Assembly (NCBI GenBank): GCA_947579605.1
Contig: OX388328.1
Span: forward strand, 11,883,684-11,947,683
DNA: 64,000 bases
Direction of reading: 5' to 3'
Origin: Athripsodes cinereus
Lineage: Eukaryota > Arthropoda > Insecta > Trichoptera > Leptoceridae
Shown: positions 30,601 through 40,433 of the stretch, in pieces
How the letters are laid out: each line of letters starts with the position of its first letter
Position numbering within the stretch: position 1 is the stretch's first letter
Made by a program: the position numbers and the translations under genes
The notes under the pieces: generated by a model
Database searches by the model: none
The model's input: the letters and a program-made list of their open reading frames with translations, nothing else
Told to the model about the DNA's origin: nothing

Positions 30601-32454
30601 TAGGGAATCCAATCCCGCATCAAAATCGCGATCCCGCAAGACTGCGGGATTGAGGTCATCAGTCCCGCGGATCCCGCGGGATTTGCGGGATTGAGATTTT
30701 TTAATAAAAAAAACTGTTTCAAGTAGATACTTAGTTATTTAAAAAAATATACCAAATAAAGACGAGTAAATTTAAGTTTTTTTTTATTATTATGCAGCTT
30801 TTTTACTTATATTACTAAACAAGTGGAAATAATGATGTTTTAGAGGTATAAATAATCAGCTTCTTATAAGGAACAATATAAGTCAACATTTCACCTTATA
30901 GCTTTGAAATTTGTATGAGCAATTGAATATATTTATTAGCTTCGACTTTTAGAGGCATAAATAATAGTTTTTTTTTTCGATAATACTATCGAAGAAATGA
31001 TAAGTACCTAACATATCATCTTTTAGATTTGATCTAATCTTGTTGCATAAATAGCCAGCGGCGAAAAAAAGCACGTTCAGCTTCCACGCTATTAGGTAGA
31101 GTTTACTTGGCTATCCATTCTGTACGGAGACTGTGCTCTAATTCATCTTCTAGTATAGGCGAAGGCTCATCATTTAATAGATTCGATAAAGGCGTGTCTT
31201 CTTCATCGCCATTGTCATCAACTTGTTGGTTTTTAGTTTCAGGTTGTACCTGCGAGTCTGACAACAGTCTCTCGATTAAACACTTCATTTAGTTCGAAGT
31301 GTAACTTTGCTTGAATGAAAGAATGGAACGTCCACCACATTTGTAGATCCTGAATCTTTTTCTTGATATTTGTTAGGATTTTCTAAGCACAGCAGCACGA
31401 CAGTCATTGATGTGCAGCCTTATTATATCCGGCGAGATAGCGACACTTCAAGTTCCTGGCTTAACCTGGTATTTTGTCGATCCAGTTTGCTTATCATAAA
31501 ACGCAATGTGGTTTCTGCAGAAACTAATGTTGCGTCCTCGCGGCATAAGACATTTACAGCAAGCTTCACTGGCTCTAAAGCTCGTTCAATTTTACTAAAT
31601 GTTATAAATTCTTCATCAGTGAATGAAAATGAAGAATATGTCAGTTTAAGATCAATAAGTGCTTAAAGAATGTACTGTTTGACTTGGATGAACCTCGATC
31701 ACATTGATGCGAGACTGTTCCAGCGCGTTCGGCAATCTAGGATCAGCTGTAATTCTTTGCAAAATTGTGCTTTAATATATATTTGCAGAAGATCATTTGT
31801 TACTGGAGATTTCGAACTAAAAAAGCTTGACAATTTTCCTGACTTTTTGAAAAAGTAAAAACAAAAAATGGTATAAGTTATAATGATTTTCATTGCAAAA
31901 TCTATTGGTCTGACAATACTTATCTACCTGCATTGTGGTAGCAACTCTCCTTCTTGAATGTCTTCCTCTACCGAAAAATCACCTTTCTCGTCATCATCAT
32001 CTTCATTTTCATTATCACTCCCACCATCCGGTCTATTTTCGAGTACTTCAACTTGACTTTATTTCTTCTTCTTGTCACTGATGCATAGAACTTCAAGAAC
32101 AGCGAGTTGCAACCCATGTGCAAAGCATAACTGGTGGTACGCTGATAATAATGACTGCTGCACCATTGGTTGTTGCTGCGATTACATCTAAATTTAGGAA
32201 ACTCTAATTATTTTCCATACAAATTCTATAGAAAAGTCACGAGATCCAAGGCAAAGAAGTTAATTAACTTATCATTGAGGCTGTGCTAGGTTTAATAAAT
32301 AATCAGAACGTCGTCTGAGCCCATTCTTAAATATTTTCTTCAGTCCCGCAAGCGTGCGGGATCCCGCATCAGTAATCCCGCATTTCTGATCCCGCAAAAA
32401 AGGTGCGGGATCCCGCATTTACGGGATCCCGCTTTTGCGGGATTGGATTCCCTA
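30601..32454. mobile_element. Second hAT element inserted in the transposase
   Basis: 1,854 bp, starting TAGGGAATCCAATCCCGC and ending with its exact reverse complement, flanked by GTTACAAG duplications. Both subterminal regions are packed with GCGGGATCCCGC-type palindromes (30618-30695 and 32341-32445). The interior holds relics of its own transposase (31100-31895), so it is a decayed former autonomous element, possibly mobilised in trans. Terminal repeats and duplication are perfect, so the insertion is fairly young relative to the decay of its interior. Confidence 0.92.
31100..31895 (-). pseudogene. hAT transposase relic inside the second element
   Basis: Minus-strand pieces in protein order: about 31893-31699 ending LQLILDCRTRWNSLASM; 31652-31423 containing SKIERALEPVKLAVNVLC, REDATLVSAETTLRFMI and LSRRI before a stop; 31288-31103 with an acidic stretch (DDNGDEEDTPLSNLL). 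The middle piece resembles the alpha-helical insertion region of hAT transposases. The N-terminal BED/zinc region and the C-terminal dimerisation region are not evident, and frames shift between pieces. Confidence 0.7.
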
Positions 32455-32462
32455 GTTACAAG
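32455..32462. repeat. Target-site duplication, right copy (GTTACAAG)
   Basis: Exact partner of 30593-30600. In the transposase frame these bases encode part of Leu-Val-Thr, which is therefore seen twice, once on each side of the insertion. Confidence 0.92.
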
Positions 32463-34575
32463 TATTCGAAGACATAAATACAGGTTTGGGAAGATATGTT
32501 CCCATTCTTTACTGACGATGAAATTCAATGAATCTAAGCAACTACTGTTTTTGGGAACCAAGGTTGAATTTTTTTTTAATTCCTCAAACAGCCCTAACCC
32601 ATCGATATCCGACTTTGTCCCATTAGTCAATGACGTTTCTATATTCTTACAACTCTGACGTGAATTATCATTATCGACAAAATTACCGATGTCATACAAC
32701 ACCTCAAATATTTTTTTGTGCTCTCTCAATTGAGAAAATCTTTCAGACACGGATGCAATAGCCTTATCCAAAACTACATAGAAACATTCTACTTGAAATT
32801 TTTTTTGAAAATCGCCTATCACTTCGTCGGTACATTCATACTCAAACATTTTTCTTTTCATGCGCATTCGAGTAGATGACGATTCAGGAAATTTGGGATC
32901 CAATCCGACCTCTTCAGAAATATCTTTAGCAACCGATAATGCCTTAGCGAAACCTTGATCAGAACGATAATCCTCTAAAAAGTTTTTGCAAGACTCTAGA
33001 ATCTCTACTGCGGCTTCTATATTGAGTTTCGGGGACTGAAGAATTTTGCTAGCCTTATCTATCGTGGATAGAATGTCATACCAAATGACAAGAATAACAA
33101 CAAATTTGAAATTGAGTAAACAACTCCCTATATTTTTAGCCGACACTTTAGTCTCCTTATCAAAATCTCCTTCTTCGATGTGAATAACAGCCTCCAATAT
33201 ATTTTTCAAAAAAAATCTGAAAGGTCTTATCGCATTAACCCTGCTAGACCATCGAGTTTCGCAAAGAGGTTTTAATGTTAAACCCTTAACATGAATCTTC
33301 AAGATATCCCAACGAGCCACAGAAGTTGAAAAAAATACGTAAGTGCTTTGGATAATACCAAAAAAAGAAACAATGTCAACAGAAGAACAAACAGAGTCAT
33401 TAATTACTAAATTGAGGCTGTGACATGTACACGGAACAAAAAATGCTCGAGGTTCCAATGCTCTTATTCTGTTCTGGACACCCAAATTTTTGCCTTTCAT
33501 ATTAGATCCATTGTCATATCCTTGACCTCGAAGAAATTCGATTGAAAGACCTAACTCCTGAATCTGTTTCAAAATAAGTTCTGTCAATCCTGCGCCAGTT
33601 GAAATTGGAGCACATAAAAATCCTACAAAATGTTCTTTAATAACATACTCCTTCTTTTCTTTCGAAGCAAATCTAATTACTAAAGTAAGCTGCTCTTGAC
33701 GACTGACATCCCTAGTACAATCAACAATTATTGAGTAGTAAGTAGATTCCAAAATCTTTGAAGAAATGAACTGTCTAATTTCCCTGCCTATAAGAAAAAT
33801 TAGCTCATTTTGAATGGTTTTACTGCAGTACGTAAAGTCACTGCCATTCTTTTGCAAACAATCACGCATTACTGGATCTATTTCGGCAATGCTTTCTACA
33901 AATTTTAAAAAGTTTCCATTATTCGAATGATACAAGACATCTGAACCACCACGAAAAGCTAACGATTGAGTACCTAAGTATTTAACCGCCAACAAAATTC
34001 GTTTCAAAATAGATCTATTTTTTTCAATTTCAAGACTGAGCTGTGTTTGAAGACTGCTGTCAATAGTTTTTTGTCGACTTAACATCGCAACAAAATCTTT
34101 CCAGGCGGTAAAACTATTCAAATGTATTGAAGATTTTTCATGCGAAGACAGTGCTCTACTGGCGTGATTCCAATCGTTAAATCCAATTTTAATGAAAGAA
34201 TTATTACTCTCAGAAGAAAACAACTTGCAACAAAAACAAAAAACCTTATCTTCTGATTTGGAATATACCAACCATTCTCTATCTATTACCTCACCATTGG
34301 ATAATGTTTGTTTATAAAAGTTTGTATTAAACTTACGACCATTACTAACTGGAAAACAGTGTTTTGTAACACGAAAAGGTCCAAATTCTACCAGAAAATT
34401 ACGAATATCCCTATTAATAATTACTGGCCATTTAGCTGGATCTTCAGTGTCAAAAGTGCTAGACGTGGATTGAGATGAACTCGCTTCTGAAATAGCAATA
34501 TTATCGATTTGAGAAAATACCGAGTCTTTTTGTTTGCACGAGGAAGGAATATTTTCAACTGAATTAGCGTGAGCT

Positions 34576-35712
34576 TATCATACGATAATAATAATTATTT
34601 TTTACGCCAAAAATTAATACGTGCGGTTAATTAAGTAAATAGGTACCTACAACGCAACGGACAACGGTCATTTGTCATCATCATAAATTCATAATAGAAC
34701 AGCATTCATAACGGCGGTCAACTGCAAAAGAGTTTATGCAAACAAAAACAAAATCGTCGAAAAACATAATATAATAATATAATCGTTATGTAGGTATGAA
34801 AATATGTATATTACATTAGGCTTTCAATATTTTAATTAGTATTGTAATAATATATGCCCATAATAATATTTGGTTGCAATATTTTTAAAAATATTTTAAA
34901 TAATTATCGTAGTACTATTATAATCTACGCATATTATAACATTTATGTCAATATTGCAACGATTAAACCAGAAGCGAATGTCATTCGGGTGCACGAAGTA
35001 CATTTTCTGTAAAACGAAGATAATCCATGTTGTATGGTGCACATCCACCTAGTGTTTTAAGATACGTTCTGTTATAATCAACCAAAGCACACATTGTTTC
35101 CGCTAGGTAATAGTTTCATTTCTGGTTGTTGTTTGAATTTTAAAGGGCGCCTTGTATGTATTAGTGAGAATATATGTAGGAGCGCAAAGGGCGCGTTGTG
35201 GTTGTATGTAACCGCTATTGGATCAGTTGGTTGGTTTAGTTGGTTGCATATCTTGTATGTATTAGTGAGAATCTATGTAGAAGCGTTTAGAGTTGTATTA
35301 GTGCTGAGCGAGGCGCTTGTATGAGACATTGAAAAAACGGAGATACACGAGATTTTGACCCTTATTATGTATGGAAAAGTTAGAGTACGTAACATTCAAA
35401 ATCCTTTGAACTTAAATGAAGAAATCAAATTGTATTATATATTTATATGAGTCGACAGTGATGAGGTATAAGAGCGTGCTACTTTTCGCGGGAATTTCAA
35501 AAATAGTTAATCTTATAAAACCGATACATTTTGTGTTATGTGTAACTCTCTATGCAAGCGGAAGTATAGCAATCAATGCGGAAGTACTTATTAAATTATT
35601 TATTTATAAAATCTCTGATTAAAACTTAATCCAGAGTTAATCTATGTGCCGCCTTATACTTTCGGCGCCCTGGTGGGCCGAACCATTTGAACCTATGGTA
35701 GGTCCGGCGCTG
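34576..35712. other. 5-prime flank of the hAT element, no further gene
   Basis: A start exon for the transposase could lie here but cannot be pinned down. Internal near-repeats CTTGTATGTATTAGTGAGAA occur at 35151 and 35251, each followed by ATATGTAG/CTATGTAG-type sequence. The terminal 70 bp (35640-35712) is rich in GCGCC/GGCGC motifs like other hAT ends. Confidence 0.45.
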
Positions 35713-36704
35713 CTAAAACACTTTATCAATATTCCTAGTAGATTATTGTATTTCTCTGGTATAGCCGTTTATCCAAATACTTCTTTATAATTTCCATAGA
35801 TGGCATTTATTCCATGTAGACGTAGACCTTTCACAGTTAATTCTCTAAAACATAACATTTTTACAACACATTAAATAATAAAAATAATACAATTAAGGAT
35901 GGCAAGCATCGCTGGTTGCCACAGATTGTAACTCATTATATAAGGCATGCCTTCCACCCTGAATGTCCTATTTTTTTTTCTGGCACAGAAAAAACAATCT
36001 GCATGTTCTGTAGGTACTTTTACTCCCAAGTCGCAAATATATTTTACGTTCTAGATTTGTAAATCAATTTAAATTAATTGGTTTTTTTTTCAGTACCTAT
36101 TCCTGAAATTACTAATTTCTCAATAGCACTACGACATGAATTCTAGGAAATATTATTATAGAAGTATTGATACTGAAGCATTATCTTCCATTAATCCCTC
36201 TCCTTCTATTTCAACTTCTACTTCCTTCTTTTATCTTACCCCACCATCACCAGAGGGCCACAATTTACCCCCTTGTTTTCCTATTTAGCAACCTAATGTA
36301 AAAACCTGGTACTCGTATTAGTAAATATAAAGAAATTAAAAATGTAAATTTAACACTCAAGAATACCATTTAAACTAAATTTGATTTATCGACCGCCGGT
36401 TCTTGGTGAAATTTCATTGTAATAAGACAAATTAAGGGTTGCACCCTCCTTCACCCATGGATGTTGCAGGAATGTCAGTTCCTATATCATCCATACTCTT
36501 CATGCAATTTCTTCTCAAGGAAGGGCTCAAGGTTTGCCTGAAGAGCTATCCCCGACACAATCCTCCGCAAAATTTAATACAACCGTTAATGTCCACCGAC
36601 ACCATTGTTTTACATAAAAGAACTTACAGTTACTTATTGTCATAAGAAATTAAAATTAAATAAAATATAATATAAATCCACTGACGTCACTGAAGTCGTT
36701 TACA
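35713..36704. other. No gene; minus-strand family E scrap
   Basis: Positions 35905-36015 keep a degraded minus-strand family E segment (GGCATGCCTTCCACCCTGAATGTCC...CAGAAAAAACAATCTGCATG). The remainder has a GACCGCCGGTTCTTGGTGAA motif at 36390, repeated in part at 38253 and 38500. Nothing coding. Confidence 0.4.
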
Positions 36705-36765
36705 TTGTCTGACGATGAGAGCAGAAGCATACGAAAGTCGGCTCGCAAATTTATGTCACCAGTAG
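36705..36765 (+). ncRNA. Hammerhead ribozyme relic (Penelope type)
   Basis: Plus strand CTGACGA, extra T, GAGAGCAGAAGCATAC, GAAA, GTCGGCTC, then GCAAATTT. Core and GAAA are intact but stem II has lost pairs and the stem III palindrome is broken (AGTCGGCT), so it is probably inactive. Confidence 0.5.
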
Positions 36766-37030
36766 ATTTACTATAAATATTGTTTCATTTAAATTTCTAA
36801 CCATATAAGGCTTAGAAAAGACAACGTGTCCTTATCTGGTAGTACTCTGAACGTATTTTAGTGCAAAATTAGTCTGAGAAAATGTTTTTTAGTTTCAGTG
36901 TCTTAGAAACTCTTAAAAACAGTATCTAAGGGTCTGGCAATGAAGATGAACTAGTTCCAAAAGCCCTCTGTCATATTTTTAAAACAAGACGGTGTTTTTT
37001 TTTTGTTTTACTCGTTTTTCTATTGATATA
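36766..37030. other. No gene; scrap of the tRNA-like SINE seen at 17405
   Basis: ATAAGGCTTAGAAAAGACAA and CTTATCTGGTAGTACTCTGA at 36805-36850 match the non-tRNA part of 17405-17470. Nothing else. Confidence 0.35.
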
Positions 37031-37455
37031 CCTACTACTAGCTATATCATCACTTGAGGTAGGCAGCAGACCAGAGGCCTGAGTCAATAACACATTTTCA
37101 CGTTACGTTTTCGTTCCGTTAGCGTTCAAATGCAGACGACCTTGCGCCAAAGCGTCAATTTTCGTAACTATTGTGTATCTTAGCAACGACATTGACGCGT
37201 TCTCGCAACTTCGTCTTGTTTGAACGAAAACGAAACGAAAACGTAACGCTTAAATGTGTTTTGACTAGGCCCACAGAACTCCACGGAATAAACACGCAAG
37301 CTATCCTTTCCGTGCCAACAAAAAATACGACAATAAAAAATAATGACAAACCTCACCACTACTGAATTTAAATTCTTGATTATTTTCGAATACCTGCTTT
37401 TTCAGGACACTCAAAAACTATTGGAAAAGAGTGGTATCCAATTTATGCCAAATTC
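37031..37455 (+). repeat. Family E copy split by a family C MITE
   Basis: CTATATCATCACTTGAGGTAG with GGCAGCAGACCAG before, and ACACGCAAGCTATCCTTTCC with CACTCAAAAACTATTGGAAA after, are consecutive parts of family E. The MITE at 37071-37275 lies between them, inserted just after the GCAGACCAG block. Confidence 0.65.
37071..37275. mobile_element. MITE family C copy, nested in family E
   Basis: Starts CCAGAGGCCTGAGTCAATAA and ends AATGTGTTTTGACTAGGCCC, with inverted halves around AACTATTGTGTATCTTAGCA and GCGTCAATTTTCGTA against ACGACATTGACGCG. Terminal repeats are diverged relative to the 46239 copy. Confidence 0.7.
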
Positions 37456-38295
37456 TCTACGGAACACATTTTTATCGATATAGAATCGTTGCAACATTTC
37501 TTTTTGTTTTTTATTTCTATCTGGCAAGAGATTCTTTTCGTATCATAAAAATATAATTTCTCATTCTTTGTTTTATCTCTTATACTAACCACCCACTCAG
37601 GAAGAAATATAATATCGTCCCTCTTCTGACTCACAGTAGTATCTGCCTAAATGTGAATTGTTCTTTATGTTTTGTCGTGCATAATTTCGTCTCTTCTACA
37701 TAATTATATGATACAGTGTAAATATATAACATTATTTTATTTGTACCTATAAATTATATATCTCAGAATCATTTTTGTGATGAAATTTTGAGGAATTAAT
37801 AGATATAACACATTTTATTTAGAATAATTCGTAAATACGACAACAAATCAGAAAGCTTTTCCAGGATAACGGTAACAGTTACAGGTGTGATCTTTAGTGA
37901 GAACATGCAGGGCACATATTATAAGTACACATTGGTGATCATAACTCGATTTCGCCAAAAATGTCAGATACGACAGTTAGTCAGAAGAGGGACGATATTA
38001 AATAATAATATAATAATATTTATTTCATATATTTTAATTCCGAGAAAGCAGTCTTGATAACATAAAATAATCAGAAAAATAATCGCTCTCATTTATTATT
38101 ACTTCCCTACTAACAGTCAGCGTCGGGGTGAGGGCATCTTAACCTCCCTAAAACACCCTCTGTACCCACCCACAAGACACCCTAACGTAGCCCTATCACC
38201 ACCATAAAGGATGACAGACACCAAATTGTGTTTCTATTTTCAAATTATATTGACAGGCGGTTCTTGGTGGAAGTTCATATAAATAACAAAATTAA
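37456..38295. other. Intergenic, nothing recognised
   Basis: AT-rich. GTCAGAAGAGGGACGATATTA at 37980-38000 is an inverted echo of 37607-37629, giving a weak inverted repeat about 370 bp apart. No coding. Confidence 0.35.
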
Positions 38296-38460
38296 CTATA
38301 CTATACTATACCCTCACGCCATGTTCCAAGTGGGGTAGGCAGAGAGAACGGAACGCCATATAGATATGTCCTTACATACTTCTTTCGCTTCTTCAACAGT
38401 CATACAATTTCTCATGCACGCACGTCGATTTCTCTTACTCAAAACACGGCCGTCCAAAAT
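38296..38460 (-). pseudogene. RTE-type LINE tail (family D), short
   Basis: Minus strand encodes GRVLSKRNRRACMRNCMTV, EEAKEVCKDISIWRSVLSAY and PTWNMA before the TGA, the last 55 codons or so of the family D protein. It has only a few substitutions relative to 48925-49390. Confidence 0.75.
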
Positions 38461-38604
38461 CAAAATAGGTAATAAAGTAAAAGTTGATATATTTTCAACC
38501 GACGGAATTTGGTGGAAGTTCATGCTAAATAACGGGAATAACTATATATAGAACACTTATGAAGAATTAATTAATAAAGGTATAAATATACCACTAGTGA
38601 TTTT

Positions 38605-38660
38605 ATTATTAATTTACGGCTTTCGAAAACTTCAACTGTCATCTTCAGACAAATTTAAAG
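38605..38660 (-). ncRNA. Hammerhead ribozyme relic, second PLE subfamily
   Basis: Minus strand TCTGAAGA, TGACAGTTGAAGTTTTC, GAAA, GCCGTAAATT. The core variant CUGAAGA and GAAA are intact, stem II is partly unpaired, and the palindrome is lost. It differs from the 7659 type, so a second Penelope subfamily is implied. Confidence 0.45.
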
Positions 38661-38699
38661 TATCTATGTATGTAGCTATTAAAACCATAACGAATTATC

Positions 38700-38945
38700 C
38701 CACAAGTGGAGTAAATAGTGGACTGTCAAATAGTTGATCTCCATTCTTTTCCGTAAGTTTTCGAGTGTCCTACTGTAAAAGGCAGGTATTTAGAAAAATA
38801 AAGATATCTTACTTCTCAAATTCAGCGATGAGGTTTGCCACCCATCCTGAATATCTTTTTTATGGAACAAATAGAACAGTTTGCATGTGCATTGCACGCA
38901 GCTGATCTCCCGGTTACCACACTTGTGGGATATGCCGTGATCCTA
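38700..38945 (-). repeat. Family E copy
   Basis: Reads outward on the minus strand from GGATCACGGCATATCCCACA to CTGTAAAAGGCAGG-type and TTTTCGAGTGTCC blocks, ending near 38720. The terminal CCACAAGTG box is also echoed at 38699. Moderately diverged. Confidence 0.65.
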
Positions 38946-39069
38946 TGGTAGAAGATTTCTTAAATTAAGGTAGGTATGTACCAAATTGTGGAAATAATTT
39001 TAAAAAATCATAAGAAAGCATGCACCTATATAATTATAGTAAGTAACAATCCATTGGATTGGTTTGCAA

Positions 39070-39290
39070 TAAGTTTGAATTTTCATCTCCATTCCTTCGT
39101 AATTTCCGCAACTCTCTTTAGTTCTACGTACGTGCCACAGTTCATGTCCTTCATCAATTGGTCCATATAAGCGTCTCTTGGTCGGCCTCTACAATATTAC
39201 TGCTTTGGGTGTTGCCCTTCACAATGGTTATTAGCAAGCCTTGGTGGCCGATGTTGTGGCCAATCTAGTTTGCTCGTTGCTGACTGATGC
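39070..39290 (-). pseudogene. LINE ORF2 C-terminal fragment (as at 19506)
   Basis: Complementary strand preserves the region coding RPRDAYMDQL-like sequence (GGTCCATATAAGCGTCTCTT on the plus strand), CACAGTTCATGTCC and TTGCTAATAACCATTG, in the order of 19506-19752 and 53745-54020. Broken by stops. Confidence 0.55.
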
Positions 39291-39796
39291 TAATATAAAA
39301 AATCTAGTCCCGCCACTGCTTATTTTAACAACCCCCACAAAAAATATTATTATTTGAAAGTATTTTCTAAAACCTCCCCTTCTAGAGTTGAATAAAACAA
39401 TTCTTCTTCTTTAATAATAATAATAATGATAATAATAATGTCACTCACCCTATTCCCTCCCCCCGCAACAAGACGCTCTCAAGGGGGTGGCATACAGAAA
39501 GAGAGAAAGAGAGTAGAACAAACTCAACCCCTATTTTTTATCTCCATAATTATTATTATTATCATTTGTAAGCAAACCCTTCGCTGTGTGATTGGATGGA
39601 ATTTTATCACTACCCTCCTTATTTTGCTATAATATTTTTTGAGAAGATTTCATAAAAAATAAAAATTGATTTTTTTTTTATATCGGTTAGTTGAGATTGT
39701 GGGAAACGTTGGTGAAAATAAAGAGAATAAGATTATTCTTCTATTCTTTCTATCTTTTTTTTCATCTGTACGTAGTATAAACTATCTTTTATTTAT
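39291..39796. other. Intergenic, nothing recognised
   Basis: Contains AATAATAATAATGATAATAA (39412-39438) and poly-T runs. No gene. Confidence 0.35.
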
Positions 39797-39835
39797 ATTT
39801 GATATCAATAAAACACTGTTTTACTTTTCACTATT

Positions 39836-39893
39836 AATTTATTATTACTCAAGCGCTTTCGTCAAGTTAGCTTGACATTTTCAAGAGAACTAA
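39836..39893 (-). ncRNA. Hammerhead-like motif, left pseudo-LTR
   Basis: Mirror copy of 40336-40390: UUGAAAA core, perfect stem II GUCAAG-CUAA-CUUGAC, GAAA, palindrome AGCGCU. Same deviations in the core as the right arm, so these were already in the parent element. Confidence 0.5.
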
Positions 39894-39894
39894 T

Positions 39895-40236
39895 AACAAT
39901 ATAATTAATAGCAGCGGTGTCTATTGTATTGATTGCAATGATTGTGATGCCAAATATGTTGGACAGACCAGTCGGTCGATAGACACTCGTATCAAAGAAC
40001 ATTCCAGAGCACTTAGGGGTTTATCTAATTGTTCGGAGATGGCGGATCATTGCATTAGTCATAATCACAATTTTGATGTGAATAGTGTAAGGGTCCTACA
40101 TTCAGAAAACCGGTATAGAAAATTAATTGCTTTGGAAACATTGGAAATACATAGAAATATTAAAAATATAGTAAATATTCAAATACCCCATTCATCACCA
40201 TTGTTGAAACCAATTGTTCATCCACCATTGTCTTAA
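39895..40236 (+). pseudogene. Penelope-like GIY-YIG endonuclease, C-terminal fragment
   Basis: Open frame of about 113 codons to TAA at 40234. It begins NSSGVYCIDCNDCDAKYVGQ, in which GVY and YVG are the GIY and YIG signatures spaced as in Penelope-like elements, with the Cys pair (CIDCNDC) typical of their zinc-binding insert; TSRSIDTRIKEHSRAL supplies the conserved arginine. The rest (ALETLEIHRNIKNIVN) covers the end of the domain. Reverse transcriptase is missing, the left end being cut directly at the inverted pseudo-LTR. The fragment cannot transpose alone. Identification is strong from motif order; activity not expected. Confidence 0.85.
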
Positions 40237-40335
40237 CTCCTCCTACTTCCTTACCCCTTCTTTTCTATTTTTAGGTACCTACATATAAAAAATATTGTTG
40301 TTGCATGTGACTTTTAGAAAAAAATTTCTTGTAAT

Positions 40336-40390
40336 TAGTTCTCTTGAAAATGTCAAGCTAACTTGACGAAAGCGCTTGAGTATTAATAAA
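40336..40390 (+). ncRNA. Hammerhead-like motif, right pseudo-LTR
   Basis: Stem I AUUAGUUCUC pairs with GAGUAUUAAU (9 of 10, one U-U). Core UUGAAAA replaces CUGANGA (C3 and G8 changed). After one extra U comes a perfect stem II GUCAAG-CUAA-CUUGAC, then GAAA, palindrome AGCGCU and U17. The architecture is complete, but the two core changes predict little or no cleavage. Confidence 0.55.
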
Positions 40391-40433
40391 TCAATAGTGG
40401 AAAGTAAAACAGTGTTTTATTGATATCAAATAT

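Larger units (their letters stand above)
30388..34575 (-). pseudogene. hAT-type transposase, ZMYM1-like, split by an insertion
   Basis: Two exon-like blocks read on the minus strand: 34575-32455 and 30600-30388. Block one opens without ATG after a TAA at about 34576 (possible intron acceptor), then has a TTF-type zinc-finger region (DPAKWPVIINRDIR, EWLVYS, KVFCFCCKLFSSES, then WNHASRALSSHEKSSIH). DUF4371 follows: DCTRDVSRQEQLTLVIRF, RGQGYDNGSNMKGK, CTCHSLNLVIND and LCETRWSSRVNAIRP. Block two carries the hAT dimerisation tail (PVSVATGERTFSKLKLIKNY). Between them sits a 1,854-bp hAT element; the frame on both sides is continuous once that element and one copy of its 8-bp target duplication are discounted. 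Without the insertion it would be an apparently intact transposase-like gene, so the insertion is the main break. Confidence 0.85.
24935..35712 (-). mobile_element. Large hAT-like element with nested insertions
   Basis: The left end CAGTGCCGGATCAACC and the right end, reverse-complemented, CAGCGCCGGACCTACC agree at 13 of 16 positions and fit hAT-type termini. CTAAAA directly flanks both ends (24929-24934 and 35713-35718); shifting the left boundary by two bases gives an 8-bp CTAAAACA match. Inside on the minus strand is one hAT-type transposase gene. Later insertions explain the size: a divergent RTE fragment (25685-26440), a CR1-group LINE (26505 to about 29.9 kb), and another hAT element (30601-32454). 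The boundary call is inference from ends and flanks. Confidence 0.6.
39797..40433 (+). mobile_element. Short Penelope-like element with inverted pseudo-LTRs
   Basis: Two arms of about 95 bp (39797-39894 and 40331-40433) are reverse complements of each other, from GATATCAATAAAACACTGTT outside to GAGAACTAATAAC inside. Each arm contains a hammerhead-like motif. Between them is the C-terminal GIY-YIG endonuclease of a Penelope-like protein and a 95-bp 3-prime UTR. Pseudo-LTRs in inverted orientation around a 5-prime-truncated body are a known Penelope arrangement. The arms are close to identical, so the insertion is relatively recent. Confidence 0.8.
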
